Below the pieces are notes generated by a model. The model ran no database searches and was not told where the DNA came from. It worked only from the letters and a program-made list of their open reading frames with translations. Positions 7,034 to 13,868 of a DNA stretch of 13,868 nucleotides are shown one piece after another. Within the stretch, counting starts at the first letter, position 1. The number at the start of each line of letters is the position of its first letter. The stretch covers positions 1-13,868 of the forward strand of contig JAKFWB010000352.1 in NCBI GenBank assembly GCA_021732945.1, written 5' to 3'. The position numbers and the translations under genes were made by a program. This stretch comes from Porphyrobacter sp. GTDB taxonomy: Bacteria > Pseudomonadota > Alphaproteobacteria > Sphingomonadales > Sphingomonadaceae.

Positions 7034-10000
7034 GTGCTCGCGCGGGCGCCTGTTCCGCTGACCAATCCCGTGCGTACCCGCGCCGACTGGGAGGCGATGC
7101 GCGGCGCGGCGCTGGCCGATCCGGGCGCGTTTCACGGCGACATTGCTGCGCGCAATATGCATTGGTTCGTGGGGGATGTCGGTGCAAGCGGGGCTTGGCT
7201 GGCGCGTGGTGAGGACGGTCGCTGGCATGGCTGGGATGCTGCCTCTGCCGCTTCGATCAGCCCCGATCTGCCTGCGGACTTCACGCCATGGCACACCGGT
7301 TTCGACGGCTCTAACGCGCCGCATTGGCGCTGGTTCGTGGGCGGACGCACCAATGCTGCCTTCTCCGAACTCGATCGCCATGTGCTCTCGGGCCACGGCG
7401 ATGAAGCCGCGCTGGTATTTGAGGGCGACCGCTGGGACATGTCGGCACTAGGCGGCAAGGGCGCGCCGCTCGATTGCTTTACCGTCAGCCGCAAGCACTT
7501 GCTGCTTGAGGTCGCCAAGTGTGCGGTGGCGCTGGATGCACTGGGGCTGAAGCCGGGCGACCGCATGGCCTTGAACATGCCGAGCATCGTGCCGCAGATA
7601 TACTGGACCGAAGCGGCCAAGCGGATGGGCGTGGTTTATACGGCGGTGTTTGGTGGCTTTTCCGACAAGACCCTGTCCGACCGGATCGCCGATACCGGCG
7701 CGCGGGTGATCGTCACCTCTGACGGGTCTTACCGCAACGCGCAGGTCGCCGCGTTCAAGAACGCCTATACCGACCCCGCGCTCGATAACTTCGTGCCGGT
7801 GACCACCGCGCTGGCGATCCTCGCGGGCCTCGACATGGGGCTTCCGGCAGCGGACGCGGCGGCGATTGTCGCAACCGTGCGCGAGGCGCTTTCGGGCGAG
7901 ATCACGGTTGACCGTTCGGACGTGATGCGCGGGGTGGGCCGGGCGCTGATCAATCTGGGTGCCGAAGGGCGGATCAGCACCGCCGATGCCGCGCGGGTGC
8001 GGATCGCGATTGCCTCCAGCCTCGTCACCCTGCCGCCGCGGGTGGAAGCGGTGATCGTGTGCCGCCACACTGCGCAGCCCGATGTGATCTGGCGCGACGA
8101 ACGCGACTGCTGGAGCCATGAACTGACCGACGCGGCGCTGGTGACGGTGCTGGAGAAGGCGCGGGCTGCGGGCTTCAACGTCACGACTGAAGCCGAGCTG
8201 CTGGCGCTTCCCGGCACTGATTTCGTCCGCGCGATCTGGGCTTCGTCGCGGCCGATGCCGGTTGATGCCGACTATCCGATGTTCTTCATCTACACTTCGG
8301 GCAGCACCGGCAAACCCAAGGGGATCGTCCATTCGCATGGCTATGCGGCTGGCATTGCCGAGACAATGGCGGCGAGCTTTGACGCGCGCCCGGGCGATAC
8401 GCTGTTCGTGGTCGCCGACCCGGGCTGGATCACCGGGCAAAGCTATCTGATCTGCGCGCCGTTGATGGCGCGGGTGACGACCTTGGTGAGCGAAGGATCG
8501 CCGGTGTTCCCGCACGCGGGCCGCTTTGCCTCGATGATCGAGCGGCACAACGTCACGATCTTCAAGGCGGGGGTGACGTTCCTCAAGGCGATCATGTCCG
8601 ATCCTGCGAACCTCGCCGAGCTTGAACGCTATGACATGAGCGGCCTCAGGGTCGCGACCTTCTGCGCCGAGCCGGTCTCGCCATCCGTGCAGGCCTTCGG
8701 GATGGAGCACGTGACGCCGCGCTATATCAATTCCTACTGGGCGACCGAACACGGCGGGATCGCTTGGACGCATATGTTCGGGAACGAGGATTTCCCGCTG
8801 CGGCCCGATGCCCACGCCTATCCGCTCCCTTGGATTGTCGGCGACGTGTGGGTTGAGGACGACGAGGGCGTGCCTGCCGACGTGCCATTCGCCCGCGCTG
8901 ACACAGGCGGTGTGCCGTGGCGGAGGGCCGCGATGGGCGAGAAGGGCGAGATCGTGATTGCCGCGCCGTACCCCTACCTAGCTCGCACGATCTGGGGCGA
9001 TATTGAGGCCTTCAAGGTCACCGATGGCAGCGTCGATCCCGCATGGCGCGGCGATGCGGCGCGGTGGGAGGATGGTTACTGGCGCCGCTGGAAGGGTGCA
9101 TGGGCCTATACCCAGGGCGATTTTGCGATTGCCCATGAGGATGGCTCCTTCTCGCTCCACGGGCGCAGCGATGACGTCATCAACGTCTCGGGCCACCGTA
9201 TGGGGACCGAAGAGATCGAAGGCGCGGTGCTGCGCGACAAGGCGCTCGCGCCGGATTCGCCGGTCGGCAATGTGCTGGTGGTCGGCGCGCCGCACCGCGA
9301 GAAGGGGCTGACCCCGCTCGCCTTCGTGGTGCCGGTCGCGGGGCGCAAGCTCACCATCGAAGACAAGCGCCGCCTGTTCGATCTCGTCCGCACCGAGAAG
9401 GGCGCGGTCGCGGTGCCGGCGGACTTCATCGAGGTCTCGCAATTCCCCGAAACCCGCTCGGGCAAATACATGCGCCGCATGGTCCGCGCGCTGGTGGTGG
9501 GCGAGGATGTCGGCGACGTCACGACGCTGCGCAACCCCGAGGCGCTGGACGAGCTGCGAACCGTGATCGCCGACTGGCAGCGCAAGCAGCGCATGAGCGA
9601 CGAGCAGGCGCTGTTCGATCGCCACCGCTATTTCCTCGTGCAGTACAACACCGTCGCGCCGGGCAAGCAGGTGGCCACCGTCACCGTCACCAATGCGCCG
9701 GTGAACGCGCTCAACGAACGCGCGATTGACGAGCTTGTGCTGGTCACCTCGGCGCTGGCGCGTGACGATAATGTCGTGGCAGTGGTGTTCACCGGCGAGG
9801 GCACATCATCCTTCGTCGCCGGTGCCGACATCCGGCAGATGCTGGAAGAGATCCACACCCGCGAAGAAGCGCTGGTGCTGCCCAACAACGCGCACCTAGC
9901 GTTCAACACCATCGAGCGCATGGGCAAGCCCTGCGTCGCGGCGGTGCAGGGTGTGGCGCTGGGCGGGGGCATGGAGTTCGCGCTCGCTTGCCATTACCGC

Positions 10001-12511
10001 ATTGCCGAACCCACCGCGCGCTTCGGCCAGCCCGAAATCCGCCTGCGGCTGATGCCCGGCTACGGCGGCACGCAAAGATTGCCGCGATTGCTGATCGACC
10101 GGCGCGGGGACGAAGGGTTGCGCGATGCGCTTGATCTCATTCTGGGTGGGCGGAGTATTGATGCCGAGGCTGCCGAAGCTGTCGGCTTTGTCGACGAGCT
10201 GGTGGGTGGTTCGGCTGACGCGCTGGCTGCGGCCCATGCGGCGGTGCGCGATTATGTACAGCACGGCGAAGACAGCCCGCTGGGCGCCGCTTTTGCCGAA
10301 CGGCAGGCGGCGGCGGAACGCTGGGACACGGCGGCCGATGTAAGCCTTGACGCGGTGCTGGAGGACGATTTCCTCCAGCGTATCCTGCGGCAACTCGATT
10401 GGGCCGGACGCGGACCAGCAGGCGCGCGAGCGTTGGAAGCCGTGCGGGTGGGCCTTGAACAGGGCATCACCGCAGGGCTCGAAAAGGAAGCTGCGCTGTT
10501 CGCCGATGCCATCGTCGATCCCGAAGGCGGCAAAACCGGCATTCGGCAATTCATGGACAAGGTTGCGCCACCGCTCCCGGTGCGGCGCGACGGAGTGTGG
10601 ATCGACGCGGAGCACGAAATGCGTGCGCAAGGCTTGGAGGCGGCAGGCGATCTGCTTCCCGTGGGAGCGCCGTTCTATCCCGGCGTGACCCCGATCCCCG
10701 GCCACCAATATGCCTTCGGCATCGCACGCGATCCCGACACCGGCCAGCCCCGCTTTGGCCCGCCCGCGAGCCACGAGAAGGAGTTGATCGTCAAAGTGTC
10801 CGAGCCCGCGCCCAACGAGGCGCTGCTCTACATGCTGACCAGCGAGGTCAACTTCAACGACATCTGGGCGCTGACCGGCATTCCGGTCTCGCCCTTCGAC
10901 AGTCACGAGGAAGACGTCCAGATCACCGGATCGGGCGGCATCGCGCTGGTCGCGGCGCTTGGCTCCGAGACGCGCGCGCAGGGGCGGATCAAGGTCGGCG
11001 ATCTGGTGACGGTCTATTCCGGCACCAATGACTTACTCAGCCCCTTGGTCGGCAATGATCCGATGTATGCCGATTTCAGCATTCAGGGCTACGAGACCGA
11101 GACGGGCAGCCATGCGCAGTTCTTGACGGTGCAGGCACCGCAGATGCACAAGCTGCCGTCCGATCTGACGCTGGAGCAGGCGGGGAGCTATGTACTGAAC
11201 CTCGGCACGATTGCGCGCTGCCTGTTCACCACGCTCCAGATTGCGCCGGGGCGGACGCTGTTTGTCGAAGGCGCGGCGACGGGGACGGGGCTGGATGCAC
11301 TGCGGTCTTCGGTACGCACCGGCTTGCAGGTGACGGGACTGGTGTCATCCGAGGAACGTGCCAGCTTCATTACGCAGGTGCAGGGTGCAGTCGGGGCGAT
11401 CAATCGCAAGGATGCGCGCTTCACTAGCCTCTACTCTGTGGTGCCGGAAGACAAGTCTGAGGCCATCGCGTGGGAGGCCGCAGGCGCGCCGCTGGTCGAG
11501 GAATACAAGGCATTGAACGGCGGCAAGCTCGCCGATTACGTCGTCAGCCACGCAGGCGAGACGGCCTTCCCGCGCTCGTTTCAACTGCTGGCCGAAGGCG
11601 GCACGCTGGCGTTCTACGGCGCGTCATCGGGCTACCACTTCAGCTTTATGGGCAAGCCGGGGACGGCCTCGCCTGAAGAGATGCTCCGCCGCGCGGCGCT
11701 GCGGGGCGGCGAGGCGGTGCTGATCTACTACGGGCCGGGCAGCAAGGAGCTGCTCGACGAAACCGGCCTCGAGATGATCGAAGCCGCGCGCCGCTTCAAC
11801 GCGCGCAGCGTCATCGCCACCACCACCGACGGGCAGCGCGAATTCCTGCAATCGCTGGGGCTGGAGGATGCGATCGAAGGCATCGTCAGCCTCGAGAGCA
11901 TCCGCCGCCGCGAGGGCGTGAATTTCTATTGGCCCGACACCATGCCGCGCCTGCCCGATGCCAAGGTGGATATCGAGGTCTTCAAGGCAGCCGTGCGCGA
12001 TTATCAGGACCGGGTGATGAAACCATTCGGTTCGGCGGTGGGCAAGATTTTGCGCTCCCCCGACAATCCGCGCGGCAGTCCTGATCTGGTGTTTGAGCGG
12101 GCCAGGCAGGACACGCTCGGCATTTCAACCTCGCTGGTGAAGCCTTTCACCGGGCGGGTGATCTTTGCCGAGGATCTGACGGGGTGCCGCTTCACCTTCT
12201 ACGCCCCGCAGGTCTGGACGCGCCAGCGTGCCATCCTGATGCCGACCGCCAGCATCCTCGGCACGCACCTGTGCAATGCCTACGAGGTCGCGCGGATGAA
12301 CGACATGATCGCGGCGGGTCTGCTCGAAGTCACCGAGCCTGAGGTCGTGCCATGGGACGGCCTCCCCGAAGCGCATCAGGCGATGTGGGAGAACCGGCAC
12401 ACCGGATCGACCTATGTGGTCAACCACGCGCTCCCCGAAATGGGCCTGCGCAGCCGCGATGCGCTGCTCGAAGCGTGGGCCGCGCAAGGGTCCGGGGAAC
12501 CGGACGGCTGA
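7034..12511 (+). CDS. pcs: Propionyl-CoA synthase, trifunctional (3-hydroxypropionate pathway)
   Basis: The product converts 3-hydroxypropionate, ATP, CoA and NADPH to propionyl-CoA through 3-hydroxypropionyl-CoA and acryloyl-CoA. Three enzyme domains are in line. An acyl-CoA synthetase (about 15-850) has YTSGSTGKPKG (420-430), SYWATEHGG (567-575), GRSDDVINVSGHRMG (710-724) and adenylation Lys811 in TRSGKYMRR. A crotonase-type dehydratase (about 870-1150) has the SFVAGADI oxyanion loop (926-933) and both catalytic glutamates, Glu981 and Glu1001 (FGQPEI). An MDR-type enoyl-CoA reductase (about 1240-1825) has the NADPH loop GAATGTGLDA (1413-1422). All active sites look intact. A GTG at 7034 gives 1825 residues, close to the roughly 1,820 of Chloroflexus Pcs, and begins just before the conserved NPVRTRADWE. 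An ATT at 7019 behind GGGGGA is a rarer alternative. The ATG at 6854 is rejected. In the studied Erythrobacter enzyme a closed chamber is reported to retain reactive acryloyl-CoA. Confidence 0.96.
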   Translation: MLARAPVPLTNPVRTRADWEAMRGAALADPGAFHGDIAARNMHWFVGDVGASGAWLARGEDGRWHGWDAASAASISPDLPADFTPWHTGFDGSNAPHWRWFVGGRTNAAFSELDRHVLSGHGDEAALVFEGDRWDMSALGGKGAPLDCFTVSRKHLLLEVAKCAVALDALGLKPGDRMALNMPSIVPQIYWTEAAKRMGVVYTAVFGGFSDKTLSDRIADTGARVIVTSDGSYRNAQVAAFKNAYTDPALDNFVPVTTALAILAGLDMGLPAADAAAIVATVREALSGEITVDRSDVMRGVGRALINLGAEGRISTADAARVRIAIASSLVTLPPRVEAVIVCRHTAQPDVIWRDERDCWSHELTDAALVTVLEKARAAGFNVTTEAELLALPGTDFVRAIWASSRPMPVDADYPMFFIYTSGSTGKPKGIVHSHGYAAGIAETMAASFDARPGDTLFVVADPGWITGQSYLICAPLMARVTTLVSEGSPVFPHAGRFASMIERHNVTIFKAGVTFLKAIMSDPANLAELERYDMSGLRVATFCAEPVSPSVQAFGMEHVTPRYINSYWATEHGGIAWTHMFGNEDFPLRPDAHAYPLPWIVGDVWVEDDEGVPADVPFARADTGGVPWRRAAMGEKGEIVIAAPYPYLARTIWGDIEAFKVTDGSVDPAWRGDAARWEDGYWRRWKGAWAYTQGDFAIAHEDGSFSLHGRSDDVINVSGHRMGTEEIEGAVLRDKALAPDSPVGNVLVVGAPHREKGLTPLAFVVPVAGRKLTIEDKRRLFDLVRTEKGAVAVPADFIEVSQFPETRSGKYMRRMVRALVVGEDVGDVTTLRNPEALDELRTVIADWQRKQRMSDEQALFDRHRYFLVQYNTVAPGKQVATVTVTNAPVNALNERAIDELVLVTSALARDDNVVAVVFTGEGTSSFVAGADIRQMLEEIHTREEALVLPNNAHLAFNTIERMGKPCVAAVQGVALGGGMEFALACHYRIAEPTARFGQPEIRLRLMPGYGGTQRLPRLLIDRRGDEGLRDALDLILGGRSIDAEAAEAVGFVDELVGGSADALAAAHAAVRDYVQHGEDSPLGAAFAERQAAAERWDTAADVSLDAVLEDDFLQRILRQLDWAGRGPAGARALEAVRVGLEQGITAGLEKEAALFADAIVDPEGGKTGIRQFMDKVAPPLPVRRDGVWIDAEHEMRAQGLEAAGDLLPVGAPFYPGVTPIPGHQYAFGIARDPDTGQPRFGPPASHEKELIVKVSEPAPNEALLYMLTSEVNFNDIWALTGIPVSPFDSHEEDVQITGSGGIALVAALGSETRAQGRIKVGDLVTVYSGTNDLLSPLVGNDPMYADFSIQGYETETGSHAQFLTVQAPQMHKLPSDLTLEQAGSYVLNLGTIARCLFTTLQIAPGRTLFVEGAATGTGLDALRSSVRTGLQVTGLVSSEERASFITQVQGAVGAINRKDARFTSLYSVVPEDKSEAIAWEAAGAPLVEEYKALNGGKLADYVVSHAGETAFPRSFQLLAEGGTLAFYGASSGYHFSFMGKPGTASPEEMLRRAALRGGEAVLIYYGPGSKELLDETGLEMIEAARRFNARSVIATTTDGQREFLQSLGLEDAIEGIVSLESIRRREGVNFYWPDTMPRLPDAKVDIEVFKAAVRDYQDRVMKPFGSAVGKILRSPDNPRGSPDLVFERARQDTLGISTSLVKPFTGRVIFAEDLTGCRFTFYAPQVWTRQRAILMPTASILGTHLCNAYEVARMNDMIAAGLLEVTEPEVVPWDGLPEAHQAMWENRHTGSTYVVNHALPEMGLRSRDALLEAWAAQGSGEPDG

Positions 12512-12521
12512 CCCGCGCGTT
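12496..12521 (+). promoter_or_regulatory. EcfG-type general-stress promoter upstream of mcr
   Basis: GGAAC at 12496-12500 and CGTT at 12518-12521 are separated by 17 bases, again an exact GGAAC-N16/17-CGTT match in the sense direction. The -35 element lies within the last codons of pcs and the -10 just after its stop. Transcription would start near 12528, giving mcr a leader of about 90 bases and expression independent of the 5.5-kb pcs transcript. Confidence 0.55.
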
Positions 12522-12576
12522 GCACTTTTTGAAACGTTCTTAGCTCTCCTCCCCAGGGTTTGAACGAAACGCAAAG

Positions 12577-12591
12577 CGAAGCAAGGCTTCG
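12577..12591 (+). other. 6-bp hairpin in the mcr leader
   Basis: CGAAGC and GCTTCG pair perfectly around a 3-base AAG loop, 13 bases upstream of the mcr ribosome site. No T-run follows, so it is not an intrinsic terminator for pcs. It could stabilise the mcr leader or mark a processing site. It is short enough to be chance. Confidence 0.25.
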
Positions 12592-12603
12592 TGGTAATTC
12601 TGT

Positions 12604-12610
12604 GAGGAGA
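12604..12610 (+). promoter_or_regulatory. Strong ribosome-binding site of mcr
   Basis: GAGGAGA, with an AGGAG core at 12605-12609, lies 7 bases before the ATG at 12617. It fixes the mcr start and contrasts with pcs, which has no comparable site before any ATG. Confidence 0.8.
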
Positions 12611-12616
12611 GTGCCC

Positions 12617-13868
12617 ATGGCCCAAGGCCAACCCAAGTCCAAGGCCGTTGCTGCTGCGCCTGCTCTTCAGAGCGATGTTCCGGGCCGTCTTGCGGGCAAG
12701 ATCGCCGTCGTCACCGGCGCGGCGGGCAATCTCGGCGGGCATATCGTCACGCATTATCTGGCTGAGGGCGCGACCGTGGTGATGACGGGCCGCACGCCTG
12801 ATCGAACCGACGCGGCGGCCAAGGCGATGCTCGAAGCGACCGGGGCCGATCCTGCGCGGCTCGCCACGGTGGCGCTTGATGGCGGAGATATCGCCTCGGT
12901 CCGCGCCGCGATGGCCGAGGTGGCCGCCAAGTTTGGCCGGATCGACATTCTGGTGAACAACGCGGGGAGCGCCGGGCCGAAGCAGCCGATTGAAAGCCTG
13001 CCGCTATCGGCCGAAGAGCTGGCCAGCACTGACAGTGAAACCGTGGGCGATGCGCTGCGCAATATCTTTGGCGTCGCCTTCAACGTTGCGCGCGCCGCCG
13101 CGCCGCATATCCCCGAAGGCGGATCGATCATCAACGTTTCGACCATTTTCAGCCGCACGCCTTACTACGCCCGCGCGGCCTATGTCGTGCCCAAGGCAGC
13201 GATGAACGCGTGGAGCCGCGAACTCTCGCTCGAACTCGGCCCCAAGGGCATCCGGGTCAATCTCGTCTACCCCGGCCCGATTGAAAGCGAGCGCATCCGC
13301 ACGGTCTTCGCCACCATGGACAAGGCGCGCGGTGACGAGGCCGGCACTACCGCCACGCAGTTCTTCGACATGATGAGCCTGGAACGCGCCACGGGCGGGA
13401 ACGACAAGGCCAAGACTTTCCCGACGCCGACCGACATTGCGACCACCTGCGTGTTCCTCGGCAGTGACGAGTCCGCCGCTTACAATGGCCACGATTTCGA
13501 AGTCACCCACGGCATGACCGTGCGCAAGGAAGAGCGCGCGACCTATCTGGCGCGCCCGACCATGCGCTCGATGGACGGCACCGGCCTCGCCGTGCTGATC
13601 GCCGCTGGCGATGATTGGGAAGAGGCGCTGGAAATCGCGCAGGTGCAGCTTGCTTGCGGCGCTGCCGTGGTGCTGGGCCTGCCGCGGGCCGCCGATGTCG
13701 CGATTACCGAAAAGCGCTGCAATGCGATGGGGTTGGAAGGCTATCTCACCATCATCCGCTTCAACCGCAAGGATCCGGCCGCGATGGAAGCCGCGCTGGA
13801 TGATTACACCATGCGCGGCACGCCGATCAGCGGCGCCTTGTTCCTGCCGATGCTGAGCGCGGGCGAGC
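12617..13868 (+). CDS. mcr: Malonyl-CoA reductase, N-terminal part, cut by window edge
   Basis: The full enzyme reduces malonyl-CoA with two NADPH to malonate semialdehyde and then to 3-hydroxypropionate, the substrate of the neighbouring propionyl-CoA synthase. The frame is open from 12617 to the window end: 417 codons of a protein about 1,220 residues long in Chloroflexus. The visible part is the first short-chain dehydrogenase module, which in the Chloroflexus enzyme carries out the semialdehyde reduction. It has NADP loop TGAAGNLG (33-40), NNAG (114-117), catalytic Ser175, Tyr189 and Lys193 (YVVPK), and the Mcr-like blocks INVSTIFSR (172-180) and YPGPIESERIRTVF (218-231). Compared with Chloroflexus Mcr it carries an extra Ala/Gln/Lys-rich N-terminal extension of about 18 residues. 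Its own promoter and strong ribosome site suggest partly independent expression. The C-terminal half, which reduces malonyl-CoA, lies outside, so its integrity cannot be judged. Confidence 0.94.
   Translation, partial: MAQGQPKSKAVAAAPALQSDVPGRLAGKIAVVTGAAGNLGGHIVTHYLAEGATVVMTGRTPDRTDAAAKAMLEATGADPARLATVALDGGDIASVRAAMAEVAAKFGRIDILVNNAGSAGPKQPIESLPLSAEELASTDSETVGDALRNIFGVAFNVARAAAPHIPEGGSIINVSTIFSRTPYYARAAYVVPKAAMNAWSRELSLELGPKGIRVNLVYPGPIESERIRTVFATMDKARGDEAGTTATQFFDMMSLERATGGNDKAKTFPTPTDIATTCVFLGSDESAAYNGHDFEVTHGMTVRKEERATYLARPTMRSMDGTGLAVLIAAGDDWEEALEIAQVQLACGAAVVLGLPRAADVAITEKRCNAMGLEGYLTIIRFNRKDPAAMEAALDDYTMRGTPISGALFLPMLSAGE

Noticed and set aside
6954..7061. A 35-codon frame (ATG 6954 to TGA 7061) overlapping the pcs start, possible leader peptide
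   Set aside because: The nearest ribosome-site-like AGAGGAG is 15 bases away, the Arg/His-rich product resembles nothing, and its codon content is that of a shifted frame of pcs.
7448..8815. 455-codon frame on the minus strand inside pcs
   Set aside because: It is antisense to the highly conserved synthetase domain; its Arg/His/Gly-rich content is the usual shadow of a GC-rich gene.
1..13868. tRNA, rRNA, CRISPR arrays, insertion sequences or attachment sites
   Set aside because: No cloverleaf, regular spaced repeat, transposase motif or terminal inverted repeat was seen on either strand.

Overview
The window looks like a piece of a GC-rich alphaproteobacterial chromosome, most likely from the Sphingomonadales (Erythrobacter/Porphyrobacter-type). 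The grounds are the base composition, the style of the housekeeping genes, and a propionyl-CoA synthase plus malonyl-CoA reductase pair. As far as I know, among proteobacteria that pair is best known from Erythrobacter sp. NAP1. The assignment is by recognition, not by a database search.

Left part, minus strand (1-3784): the first 150 codons of a siroheme/cobalamin-pathway uroporphyrinogen-III methyltransferase (cobA); a translationally coupled sseA-metC pair (3-mercaptopyruvate sulfurtransferase and cystathionine beta-lyase, overlapping by ATGA); and an unrecognised single-pass membrane protein with a signal peptide and a Pro/Ala-rich stalk. The first three all serve sulfur and siroheme metabolism. 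Middle (3931-6711): queF on the plus strand (queuosine precursor synthesis) faces a 731-residue PAS-GGDEF-EAL-PilZ cyclic-di-GMP protein on the minus strand. The 99-base gap between their ends holds a near-perfect parS (ParB-binding) palindrome.

Right part, plus strand (6712-13868): a 322-base divergent intergenic region leads into pcs, which encodes the giant trifunctional propionyl-CoA synthase. After 105 bases comes mcr (malonyl-CoA reductase), cut by the window edge about one third of the way in. Together they would convert malonyl-CoA through malonate semialdehyde, 3-hydroxypropionate, 3-hydroxypropionyl-CoA and acryloyl-CoA to propionyl-CoA. This is the first arm of the 3-hydroxypropionate bicycle of Chloroflexus, here as a two-gene module. 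No carboxylase or later bicycle gene is visible.

The most interesting unexplained signal is regulatory. Upstream of both pcs and mcr, in the sense orientation, there is an exact match to the alphaproteobacterial general-stress sigma factor EcfG promoter (GGAAC-N16-CGTT and GGAAC-N17-CGTT). I found no other plus-strand match while scanning by eye. This suggests the 3-hydroxypropionate module belongs to the general stress regulon. The pcs promoter also implies that the first ATG of the long pcs reading frame is not the real start.
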